Below are positions 1 to 33,584 of a stretch of 64,000 nt of DNA, one piece after another. Position 1 is the first letter of the stretch, and every line of letters starts with the position of its first letter. The stretch comes from Enoplosus armatus. Lineage: Eukaryota; Chordata; Actinopteri; Centrarchiformes; Enoplosidae. The stretch covers positions 10,831,873 to 10,895,872 of the forward strand of contig NC_092203.1 of assembly GCF_043641665.1 (NCBI RefSeq). Direction: 5' to 3'. The position numbers were made by a program, and so were the translations under genes. The notes under the pieces are model-generated. The model saw only the letters and a program-made list of their open reading frames with translations, ran no database searches and was not told the origin of the DNA.

Positions 1-3000
1 GAGCTGACAGCCCCTCTGCTGAGGGTCGGACGGCGTGATGATGCGGACGTGAGGTTTGTGGGGCTGCGTGGGGTCCTGGGTGTAATAATGCTGGATCAGA
101 TACTCCAGGTAACCTGTCAGCAGGAGGGACTTCCTGCGCAGCGCCTGCATGCTGGTCATGTTGAACACCTGGCGAAATGAAAATGGTGTCAGTGTGAATC
201 ACTTCTCAAGGTAAAAAGCCCTTTATATTAATACGCAGAGCATTAACCAGCGTACTGCTGTACCTCCAAACTGGCTTGCAGGGGACAGACCAGCAGGATG
301 GGCTGGTTCGACAGCCTGAAGCCGCTCACTCCAGGCTGCAGCTCCAACACTGAAAACACACAAAAAAACACAGTTACAGAGCTGCTGCTGTTGATTTAAC
401 TGTCAAATACATTATATATAGTGTAGTAAAGTATATAGAGTATAAAGAGTAAACTGTTTAAGACAAAATGTCCTTTTAAATGTAAATAAGAACAGAGAAA
501 CGTGGGGATACGTTGGTGTTCAGGGGACAGTGCCATGTGCCGCAGATGTAATATCCAATGAGACCACAAGATGGCAGCATACAGCAACCTTAAAATATAC
601 AAACATGACGGTGGAATTATAAAAACAAATGATTTCCTTTTACCGTTACTCATCTTGAACCGAGTCTTCAGGTCGTGTCCCCACCATCCCAACAGCCTGC
701 AGCAAATCACGTCAACATTATATTTGTACTCTCAAGTACTCTGTTTTCTACTTTATACTACATTTTAGAGGGAAATATTGCACTTTTTACTCCACTACAT
801 TTATCAGGTACCTACTTTGAAGCTACTTTGCCTATCATGAGCATATAAAATACATCGTTACACAGTAAATTAACAGCATCTACAGAGCCCATTTTAGCTG
901 CATTGTGAGTACTTTTATACTTTAATTAGATTTTAAATGCAGGACTTAAGTTGTGGTATTGCTACTTTTACTTAAGTAAAAGGTCGTGTTTGAGTACTCA
1001 CGCAGGTTTGATGGTGTCTTTATGTTTCTCGTGGATAAACGCTCCAGCGAGACCACCAGCACCTGAATTTATATACTGCGAGGAGACAGTCAGTCATGTT
1101 GTCCACATGTTTTTGTATTCTCATTCTCACACTTTTAATATCAGTAGAGACAAAGGACACATTCCTGTCAGCTGACCTTGTAGGAGCACCAGCAGGCGAA
1201 GTCGACCCCCCAGTCGTGCAGCTTCAGCTCTGCGTTTCCTGCAGCGTGGGCGCAGTCAAACCCCACGTAACAGCCCTGCGAGACAAAAAGGACGGGATCA
1301 AGATCAAGCTTCGGCTGAAACACGGCAAACACAGACAAGCAGGCGTGTTTACATGTAGATGAACACGTGAACCAGTAGTGGAGGAAGTACTCGGATCTTT
1401 TACTGAAGTAAAAGTAGCAATACTACAGTGTAAAAGTACTGTACTGTTACAAGTAAAAGTACAAACGTATTAGCATCAAACTATACTTAAAGTACCAGAA
1501 TATCTCATTTAAGAATAATATATATCTGTAGTGGAGTAGAAGTGTAAAGTACCTCAGAGTTGTACTTTTGTGTTACAATCGTGGCAGTAGTTTATGTTAC
1601 CTTCCTCTGGCCGGCCTCAGTGATGGCGGCCATGTTGAACAGCTGGCCGGTGTAGTACTGAACTCCGCTGAACATCACCACAGCGATGGAGTTGCCCTCC
1701 TTCTCGATCACCTCCAGGATGTCCTCGGTCCTCAGAGTGTCTTCCCCCTGAACAGCAGGCAGAGCCAGCGATCAGGCCGTTACTGGGAAACATCAACGTG
1801 CAAACGGAAACCTTGAGCAGTAAATACAGACTGTGCGGCTCCGGTACCGGTCTAGGGGACAGCAGCAGCATGCTCTTCTGGGGGTCGAATCCTCGCAGTC
1901 GGATCTGAGACTCTACGGCGTACTGAGGACGGACAAGAACAAGAACCGGTGGTAAAAGGAAAAGGAAACTCTTGTTATTTGTTTTCCTTGACCTGAACAG
2001 AACAAGAGGTTTGCTCACGTGGTCTGAAGGAAAGGCCTTGTCCTCCAGAAGGATCTTGTGGCGAGCTGCTGTGGGATTGTAGAAGGAAAGCTGCAGAATA
2101 ACAACATGACGTTTACATGACACCAAAACTAACATCGCAGGTGTCGACTTCCTATGTCTTGAGTTTAAACCGAGTGCATCTTACCAACAGAAGGTGTAAA
2201 TTGACCGTCAGGCCGTTCATCAGTGCCACCTCCTCGGCTTTAGCTCCTGAAACAAAACAGCACGAGTCATCTTCTCATTTCACACGTCGACCTTAGCACC
2301 GTGCTTTCCAAACATCAGAAGATCCTAATGAACTCTCTATCTATTAAAAGTGAACTTACACACTGAAACTAACCTGCGTACAAACTGTGTGTGTGTGTAA
2401 CTGCAGATTTGTACTTTGGACTCTACAAAAAGTCCAGTGACCTGAACAAGCAGCTTCACAGCAAGTTGCAGAGTGTCTCTTGTGTGTCTCTTACCAACGA
2501 CGTTAGCCATGAGCTCCTCTATGTTGTTTTCAGCCCACGCCCACGGCCGAGAGCCCTCTGTGTGACCGTGGACTCCCCTGTTCAGGAGTGTGTTTCATGA
2601 ACTGCAGCGAAACATTTATCTCTTCTTGAAAGGCTTTTTGGTAAATGTGGAATAGAAGAGTTAACTCACGTTTTGGCCCATTTCTCCAGCTCCTCTTCCA
2701 GGTACTTCCTCGCCATTTTGGGCTGAAGCCCCAACGAGTTTCCCACAAGGTAGATGCATTCCTTGGTGCCATCGACCAGCGAGAGATCAGCTACAGAAAC
2801 ATGGAAGAGGAGCAAAAAGCAAATCGTTCTCTCACATACTGAACACTCACATCCAAACAGCACTTTCATGCACTATCTGTGACTCACAAGGAGGCAAATC
2901 CGCGATTTTGGGCAGCAGGAATTTCTCTCTGAGATGTCTCAGCGTGTCGTGTTTGTCGAGGTACGCAGCCACTTCTGCAGAGGTTGGACTGCAGCCCAGC

Positions 3001-3056
3001 GAGGCTGAAACGCGCCTCAGGGTTTCTCCCGGAGTTGAGCCAGCGAACTGGTCCAT
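1..3056 (-). CDS. kynu: Kynureninase, 3' end truncated by window edge
   Basis: This PLP enzyme cleaves kynurenine and 3-hydroxykynurenine to anthranilate or 3-hydroxyanthranilate plus alanine in tryptophan catabolism. Twelve coding exons read on the minus strand: 3056-2888, 2790-2670, 2577-2495, 2246-2185, 2090-2019, 1922-1848, 1747-1601, 1275-1177, 1075-1002, 696-650, 349-264 and 168-1. All junctions are GT-AG and in phase, giving 401 residues. Vertebrate kynureninase is about 465 residues, so roughly 60 C-terminal residues lie left of the window. Recognisable segments are [46 protein letters not shown] and [14 protein letters not shown]. The lysine ending the 1275-1177 exon is residue 276, the position of the PLP Schiff-base lysine in the human enzyme. 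The start Met lies just inside an exon that begins with a short 5'UTR. The gene is head to head with vwde. Identity is very secure. Confidence 0.96.
718..1001. repeat. Teleost short interspersed DNA-type repeat, copy A
   Basis: This stretch is full of AGTAC/GTACT and TTTACTT-type words, with a phrase close to tttttactccactacattt. I recognise it as a common fish nonautonomous repeat. It fills nearly all of the 305-nt kynu intron 697-1001, and its right end merges with the splice donor of exon 1002-1075. It lies opposite in orientation to the copy at 1374-1575. The family name is from memory of fish genomes and not checked. Confidence 0.7.
1374..1575. repeat. Teleost short interspersed DNA-type repeat, copy B
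   Basis: This is the same family as 718-1001 in the opposite orientation. It starts with a typical terminal phrase, agtggaggaagtactcgg, and contains repeated aagtaaaagtac words. It occupies most of the kynu intron between exons 1275-1177 and 1747-1601. Confidence 0.75.
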
Positions 3057-3350
3057 GACTGTGGGACTGGGAGGCTGCTGGCCTGCAGAGAGAGGAAACA
3101 CCTACTTTACTTTTACTTTAAAATATACAACAGCAGCCTGCTCTCACTTCTAAATGCACAGGACATTATGTAGTCTAACAGTCCAGTTAAAATGCTTTAG
3201 GTTTCCACTGAACATCACAAGCTGTGAACTCACGGTTTGCAGATGAGCTTCCTCTCCGCTGACGGCGGTCGGACTGAGTGAATCCTCCTGAATGCTCTTT
3301 AACCTCTTCGTGTGCAGCCTCGAGTTAATCATTGTTCTCGTAAACCACAA
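3057..3350 (-). promoter_or_regulatory. kynu: kynu 5' untranslated exons
   Basis: The exon holding the start codon extends to a splice acceptor at 3083-3084, so bases 3057-3082 are 5'UTR. A good donor on the minus strand at 3229-3234 suggests a noncoding first exon from 3234 to roughly 3350. Its transcription start cannot be placed from sequence and no clear TATA box was seen. Confidence 0.45.
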
Positions 3351-3544
3351 GCTTGAGATAAAAACCAGAGCTGAACATGTCCTTTAACTCTCTGAGGATC
3401 AGACTAATTCCTGTTATTAGAAGTCCGTCTGTGCAACAGGGCGGATGATGGCGAGTTCCTCATTTTCGGGGTTTCACTTTCGTGTGTGAAAAATCAAAAC
3501 ATACAAGTGTGAAGTTCCACACGTTGAAGTCAGACGCTGCAGCC

Positions 3545-3765
3545 TCCCATTCACAAGAGCGTGGGTGAGGTCCAGCACTGATGTAGGGGATCAGGTCTGG
3601 CTTCACCCCAAAGGTGTTGGATGGGGTCGAGGTCAGGGCTTTGTGCAACACAGCCAAGGTCTTCCACACCAAACCGGGAAAGAAAACCACTGTCATGTTG
3701 AAACAGGAACTGGTGGAAGCACGGGGGTGTCCACATACTTTTGGCCATATAGCGCATTTGTCCAT
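3545..3765 (-). mobile_element. Tc1/mariner-like transposon remnant
   Basis: The minus strand encodes a peptide containing AQSPDLDPIQHLW. This matches the conserved (A/S)PDLNPIEHLW motif around the last catalytic region of Tc1-family DDE transposases. The left part matches the end of the transposase gene. After an internal deletion near 3680 the sequence jumps to the element's outer end, recognisable as cacatacttttggccatata. The reading frame is short and has no transposase N-terminus, so this is a dead, internally deleted copy. It lies in the kynu-vwde intergenic region. Confidence 0.8.
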
Positions 3766-5867
3766 GTGTGTAAAATATTTGAAATAAATGTGACTCTTCT
3801 GAGTTCTTGTACATGTAGTTAAAGTGAGACTATGTCACTGTTATTTAGCTAAAATGCTAAGCTATTGTAGCATATTTTAACTTAAAGATTGCTAACATTA
3901 GCCACCAGAAGCTACTGGTCATACCAGACCAAGTAAGGCTGCAGAAGCAAAAGTGTATTGAGTTAAACCAGTTGTTTGTGAATGAAACGTTTCATTTGTA
4001 AGAGACATTTATCCAACTTGTCATGTCGCTCCATCTCCACTTGGTGGCAGCGAAGTATCGTCAAACAAAACACACAGAATTATACATAAGCTCCATTCAA
4101 AACAGATGCGTCGTGTCACATGTAATCACAAGTATTTAGAGCCACATTTTGTGGTAGAAATGTGTGTATGTTGGCAGAGCGTCTACATCAGTGTTATCTT
4201 TTCATTTAGGGACAGGGATATATCACGTTCCTATAAAGGGAATCAAATATACGACATGTTTTTGCAGCAGTATTAAAGCACCGTCTCTCTAAACTCTGGT
4301 GAACCTCAGAGGTAAGACTCAATCCTTGTTGTTGTTCATCATCTTCCTCACCTTCTTCTGCCTCATTCATCTTCCTCCTCACGGCTCACGAAGCCGTCTG
4401 CTTTCATTTCATCACGTTAGCTGGAGCTCCGACTCCTGCTGAAGGTGATATTTTCCATCCGCGCTGCATCAAACTGTGCTGGAACACAGACAGTCTGCAT
4501 TAAATACACAATATTACACTTTCCACGATGCTTGTATATTCACTCGTTCATTAAAAAACGACTACAAGGACTTAATTCAGTGAGGAGAGCCAATCACAGC
4601 CCAGTACAGTGGTGCTGAGTGCTGTTTTTAATTACCCGTATTGGAGTAAAACTCTTTTTTTCAACCTGACATTGCATCAGTGACACCTCACTGTTTGGGA
4701 AATGTCTCATAATCAAACCCGACAGAGTGAGAAAAGCCAACGCTGAGGGTTTAGAGGTCGTACTGTACTCTGGCCGACAGCATGGAGGTGTAACCGTCCC
4801 TCGGTGAGGCCCAGCAGCCGCTGTTTTGACTCAAACTGGGGCCATGAAACATCCCCGTATTCACACCACTACTGGAAGCCTCTCGCTGCAGAGAAGAACT
4901 GTTCAATATCATTTCATGAACCAGTGACTTACTGGATCTGACGCTCATGTTCTTTACACTCAGTGGATGTTTACCACAAATCCACCGTCAAATGTAGCCG
5001 GTTCAGTCTGACACTGCTGACGCCCACAGTTTCACCATTTTACAAACATCACCGACAAATAAATAATACGAATGATTTGAGGGATCTTTGAACGAGTTAT
5101 TACAGTGAGAAAAACCTGTTTCTGGGTACATGTGGACACCAGACTACTGTTCTCATTTTAAAACTCAGAAGATTCCTGGAGGAACCTCCTTAAAAAGTCA
5201 TGAAATCTAAACCGCACTAAACCTGGACCTGGTCTTTCATCATGCGTGCTGCATTGTCCCTCTATGCTTCATGGTGCCTTTAAACTGTTCATGTGAAGCC
5301 TCACGTGTTGAGCTCGCCTCAGACGTAACCTTCAGGAAGCCTTCATGAGGTCGAGCTCTCTAGGTCAAGCTGATTGACCTTTGACCCCACCCACCCCGCC
5401 CTCTGAGTTTACAGATTTTCAGGTCGTGATTGTTTCCCCCCCCCCCAAAACAAATATGGAGGCATTTGCTGAGCTTGTTGTAACTTCTCTAAGACGCTCT
5501 GAAGCCGACACAATTGGCGAATATGTTTTCAATCTGCACTCCTACAAAGATCCCGTCATTTTAAAGACATCAGCGCGGCACAACACATGTACAGAAACGG
5601 TACCGTGTGGTTAACAACGCGCCGCGCAGCACGCTGACGTGTTGAACGTGACTCACGCCTTTTAACAATATGGCTGCAAGATGTCTGGGGGGCGCTGCAG
5701 CCGCGAACATGCCTCTTGCATGTTCTTCCCTTGTTTTTCTCACAGTCAATGAGGATGTGTGACATCTGGAAGCGCTCAGGAGGCAGGGCTGGACCCCCCC
5801 CCCCCTTGTCGTTCTCAGGGCACAAACATCAAAGGAGGCGTCAGATAATGTGGAGCCACCGCTGCAG

Positions 5868-5898
5868 CCCCCCCCCCCCCCCCCCCCCCCACCCCCCC
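5868..5898. repeat. Poly-C tract
   Basis: Twenty-three consecutive C, one A, then seven C. This is a simple repeat and explains the Pro-rich and Gly-rich frames on the two strands. Confidence 0.95.
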
Positions 5899-6354
5899 AA
5901 CCAGGGAGTTTTTCAGGAGGTTCTCGAGGGTCTAATGTGGACGATACGGGCACTTCTGAACACAAGCAGGACGAGTGTGAAAAGGCCGAGAGTCACGGGA
6001 CACATTGAGGTTTTAGTGCGGGAGGGAGGATGAAGAGTCCCCCGTGTGTCTTCTAAGGGGTTTCTTGGTTTCATTAAGTATTTTTTTAGGTATTTAAATC
6101 ACTGAATTCAGCCAAAATCTGGTTGTTTTATCTCAAATTGACTGATTGCTATTTTTGTTCCACATGTATCGAGGACGTCCTCACCTTCACAATGACTATG
6201 TCCCAAACTGAAGCAGGAGGTGTTCAGCCACCCACGTCCCCAACACAGGACATCTAATGGTCAGTTTAGGTGGTGGAGGACAGCCTAAACAAACAGTGTA
6301 ATATTAAATATGTGTATTTAGTGTGTTATCAGAGGTCAGACAGCCGGGACAGCT

Positions 6355-6425
6355 CAGGGTCTGACAGCTCACCTGAGGGTCTGACAGCTCACCTCAGGGT
6401 CTGACAGCTCACCTCAGGGTCTGAT
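6355..6425. repeat. 20-bp tandem repeat, about 3.5 copies
   Basis: The unit cagggtctgacagctcacct is repeated at 6355, 6375 (first base changed to g) and 6395, with a partial fourth copy from 6415. It is near perfect, so it is probably young or homogenised. Confidence 0.92.
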
Positions 6426-7672
6426 GGATTTCTAGATTTTGTACATTTATTTAAACTTAACACACAAAAAAAACAACTTTACCCACATATGTCCAATCCA
6501 GCAGATCTGTGCCGATACGTCCAGTGTTCAGTGATCTGGTGTCATGACTTGATTACTTGTATTTCCTGTTGATACAGTTCACTGAGGGTCAAGCTGAAGT
6601 GTAAACCAATCAGCTTTGAGTACTGGACAGAGGGGCGGGATCAGGGAGTGTGATGATTTAATAACTGGTCGGATCTTTAGGAGTTCATGGAAGGGATCAT
6701 CCCGGGTCGTGTTTAAGCCAGACTAAATGAGATCACGGGCTGAATCTAGACCAGCAGCCTTTAATGAAGCTTTGATGTTGTTGTCGTTCAAAGTTTCGGG
6801 TCCAAGTCTGAACTGAAGGTCTGAGACTTTCTCACAGGACTGAAGTGTGAATGAAAAGGCGCGCAGAACACCTGCAGCTCCTCGCAGCTCCTTTATTTAG
6901 TGGAAAGGTATGTCTTTGAGTGTCTGTAGCCCCCAGCACCTGATATTTACTCCACACTCTGGAGGCCGACCTTCTCCGCCTCGGCTCTGCAGGACCCCCC
7001 CCCGCAGTGAAATCATCTCAGTCTCAGTGTTTTCAGTCACATGAAGAGATAATGAACCGACGGAACACACTCAGTGTGATGTGTGACGACATGTTGGTCT
7101 CATTTCAGCTGATGCAGCAGGTCCACGTGCTCAGAATTAGACAGTAAAAACAAAAACAACCTTTTACTGTTTTGAATGAAGCCGGACTGGATGTGAGTTT
7201 GTACAAGTACCACGCTGAGTACAAATACACACTGCGTGTACTTGTGTACAGTCTGCTTTATTTCTCCACCTGCAGATTCAAGTGATGCAGTGATCTGCAG
7301 ATTCACGAGGAGTTCGTTGCTGTGGAAACATGAGACGTCAGAATGTGGCAGCTGCACGTGGATGTGATCACTTTCAGGATGAAGGTGTTCCTCCTCCTCC
7401 TCCTTTATTCAGGATCATTTATTGATTCGTGTCCACGTGATGTTCCCGAGGAGCCCCCTGTAGGAACACACTCCTCCCTCCCGACTCCCCCTTCGTCATC
7501 TCGCGCCCTCCCCACAGAGCAGCCGCAGTCTCCGGCGGACTGAAGACTCTCTGCCCTCATTATCACAGCGGGGGGGTTAAATACAGTTTGCGCCACTTTC
7601 GCACCAAACTCTCGATGGGACCCGACGACTGAGGCCAGCCTGCCGCATCTCCTTCACTCGGTCCCCGCAGCC

Positions 7673-30424
<22,752 letters not shown>

Positions 30425-31190
30425 GACCCGCTTACAACCGACAAACAGCTGGAGTTCAGTGATCCAGAGCCGTCGGCAAAGACCGCCATCAAAAGAAAAC
30501 CCAGTGAGCTCTCGCCACTGGGAAACTGGGGTCTGACTTCAGATCAGTATTATCTCTGTGCATCCAGTACAGAGCCTATCTTTGCAAAAAAAACTGGAAG
30601 CAGGAGAAATGTTTTTACAACTTGACGGTATGCAAACATTAATCCGTTATGTCTCGTTTGTCCTGCAACTTTTCACAGCATCTCCAGCTGCAGCAGTTGC
30701 AGGCAGGTAGATTGAAATGATACCTGTGTAACCTGATTCATCTGATTCATCTGGTTACTGAACTCCACTACTGCCAAACTGCTAGAACATGTAGACAAGG
30801 CAGCTTTGGAGCTGATGGTCACAGATCTATGCTAACAGTTTCCCCCTGCTTCCAGTCTTTGTGCTAAGCTAGGCTAACAAGGCGCTGACTTGTTGTACTT
30901 CACAGAGATGATTACATATCCCAACATTATAAAAGACTGTCACATTTTCTCAACCAAAGCCTTCACACGGGAAACAAACTCTACAAGCAGCTATTTCATT
31001 CAATGGCCTCATGTTCAGGTGCTACACTACAAACCCAAACCTCTGTACAAGTATTAATTTATTTGGTTTTATATTGTCGCATATTTCTTGTTGTATATAT
31101 CTTAATCACTGTATAATCGATGTTATTTCTTATTAAAGCTTGTTTATTGGTTGTTTTGTAAGAAAACAAATAAAGATCCCTTTAAGGTAT
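30425..31190 (+). other. vwde: vwde 3' untranslated region
   Basis: An ATTAAA is seen near 31132 and a canonical AATAAA at 31169-31174, followed by a GT-rich stretch. The mature 3' end is therefore likely near 31190. Confidence 0.7.
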
Positions 31191-32444
31191 TGAGTTCTTT
31201 CTAAGGGAGGGAGGGGGGGGTGGGGGGTCTTAAATTGATGTATTTCCTAAAACAAAGGACTGCTAATCTGCTGGGTTTGTTGATTATGAGGCTTTGCAGT
31301 AAAATCCGTACCTTTCATAGCTGCACATGGTTAGCAGTACTGCATCCGTCTCCTTGTACCCTTAACAGCTGTTCACGGAGCTGAAGACCTCCAACACGGC
31401 CACCACAGGATGTTACATCACCTGAAAGTACACAGTCAATAAAAGATGAGACAATCACACACTGTTCAAAATGTTTTACAGCATTAGTATTTCTGATATC
31501 AGCTGTTATAAGTGTGTGACACCCTGAGATGCTTTTAGTTTGCTGATGTTCCTTCAGGTTTTTGGGGAGTCGGCAGCAGCAGAGAAGCATTTGACTTTGC
31601 TGCAGGGGCCAGACAAGTTCACGGCCAGCGGGTCGGGGTCACGGGGGCGGAGAGGAAATGAGGATTAAAAGATTAATGAGGCCGCATTAGCTCCGCACCA
31701 ATTAGGATTCCTCTCTGCCAGCCTCTCCCTGACTCCTGCCTCTGATTAGGATGGAGCTGGATGGTTTGTTAAGGCCGCAGCAGGAGCAACAGGCTCGGCC
31801 CTCTGTTGATATTTGTTGCCATCACTCTAATCCCCTTGTGATTCTTTGGCAGTTCGCTTGACGTACGATCAGGTCTTTGAATGTACTAAAACTTTTCTTA
31901 ATATGAATATATCTGCTAAATCTCTCAAGTTTATTGGCTTTTGACCTCCTGTTGCAGGAGGGTGACCTTTGACCTCAAGAAATTATCACATATCTTGTGT
32001 TTTAGTCACTTACGCTTAAGTCAGAAACAAACTCAAACCTTCTGGAAAGGATCATTGAGGGTTTACTGCCCTCTGGTGGATATAATAATAATGTCAAGAA
32101 TATAAAAATGCAGATAAAACTGGGAACTGTTGATGAAATCCACAGTTCATCAACGACGATGTGGCGTTTTGAAACAGCTGAGGAGAAATTTGAATTATCG
32201 CCACGTGGATTTACAAGGTTCAAGCTTTTCCAGCAACACACACACACACACAGATATTTATATCCACCCCCAAAGATGGCACTGGGCAAGGTGGAGGAGG
32301 AGGGTGGGGGGGGGGGGGGTGTTCATCCTGGTGGGCACAGACAGAACGGACGGGCGGGTACACCTGGACTGTTCACTCAATGGAAGCTCAGAGCCGCCGG
32401 CCAAGGCAGCAAGGTTATCCTCCCGCCCTGGATGCCAACAGGCA

Positions 32445-32484
<40 letters not shown>

Positions 32485-33400
32485 GTTATTAGTAACCTAC
32501 AGTGTGTGTGTGACTAGACACTTAACTGTTCATCAGCAGTATGAGAGGGAAAACTGATTTTATTTGGGTTAAAGGAGCTCTGCTGACGTCAAGAGGTTTC
32601 ATGAGACACTGGATTATTAGTGGTTGAAGTTACTGTGTTTCCACTTATTCATGAAATGCGTCACAGCTGGAGGCGCTGCCATGACTTAAAGATCTGTCCA
32701 ATCAGTTTGCAGCATTTTACCTGAGCAGGATTTGAGGCCTAAAGCTCAAATTATACTTTGTGCGTTTGAGGATCCATGTGACGTCACCCTGATGTCTCTG
32801 AGGCGCTTTAAAACACAACAATCACAGTTTATATGTTTGTTCAGATGAACATAAAACGTCTAGATTCTGTAGGTAGGAGGCAGAAAATGAGATCTTTCCA
32901 TTTTCGGGAGCTATTTTACTGAACTACAAATTAAGTCAGTGATTTAGTCACGGGGAGCAGTGTGTCCCAGAGTTCTGCCTCAAAGGCTATTCAAATAATT
33001 TCAGCGGTCTAATTTCAGTGTGGTGAATTTTAATAATGACGACATAATTCAGGGAATTTCTTTGCATGTTCTGCACTGATGAAATGTGTTGAGATTATTC
33101 TGTACTTGCAGCCTGCAGTAAACCATCAGTTCCCCACATGATCCAGAACTCCTGAGCCAGGATCCCCTCAACATGTAAACACATTATTCCGAATGTGTTT
33201 ATTTATTTTAAAACACTGAATATCGGCCACTATATCAGCAGATCTGATGCCGGTATCGGCCTCGAAGGAAGCCCCATGTCGGTCGAGCCTAATTTAAACC
33301 TGTATCCTCCAGACCACAACAGGTGCCCCCTCCTCCCCTCCCTTTAGGCTCCACCTGTCTTCCCTTTTCCGCGGCGGGCTGGCGACCCAGAAAGCAGCCG
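31191..33400. other. vwde-bHLH intergenic region
   Basis: No supported gene. It contains a G-rich run at 31203-31227, a block at about 31640-31860 dense in TAAT/ATTA and TAATCC-type homeodomain words, a G tract at 32307-32320 and a CA microsatellite at 32448-32482. The last 150 bp before 33400 are GC-rich and probably belong to the bHLH promoter. Confidence 0.55.
32448..32482. repeat. AC microsatellite
   Basis: About 17 uninterrupted AC units; a shorter AC run lies at 32236-32251. Confidence 0.95.
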
Positions 33401-33584
33401 TCATTCATTAGAAATGGTATGCCGATCAGCCGGGGGGCCGCACGGCACAAACCCCCTCGGTCACCGGATCGGCGGCAGCTGCTCGGCCCCCCGGTGCTAT
33501 TTTCACCCTCAGAATAAAGTGATGTGCAGCCGCCGCCCGCCCGCACGGCCCCAGCAGCTCCAGTCAGACCACAGCAGAGCCAGG

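Larger units (their letters stand above)
3766..7560. other. kynu-vwde intergenic region
   Basis: No supported gene was found. Open frames here are short and low-complexity, driven by C tracts at 5438-5446, 5797-5805 and 5868-5898. A 20-bp tandem repeat lies at 6355-6425. Because both flanking genes are transcribed outward from this block, it should contain both promoters. The stretch next to vwde (about 7440-7670) is GC-rich. Confidence 0.6.

Noticed and set aside
5570..6033. Overlapping Gly-rich (minus) and Pro-rich (plus) open frames
   Set aside because: Produced by the poly-C tract at 5868-5898; no splice context, no domain, both strands open for the same trivial reason.
32108..32557. 149-residue plus-strand ORF between vwde and the bHLH gene
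   Set aside because: Built from a G tract and AC microsatellites, ending in repeated Thr-His; no domain or exon signals.
33414..33584. Upstream in-frame ATG codons (33414 and 33522) as the bHLH start
   Set aside because: The extra residues look like untranslated GC-rich leader and would exceed the usual family length. Not excluded, only less likely.
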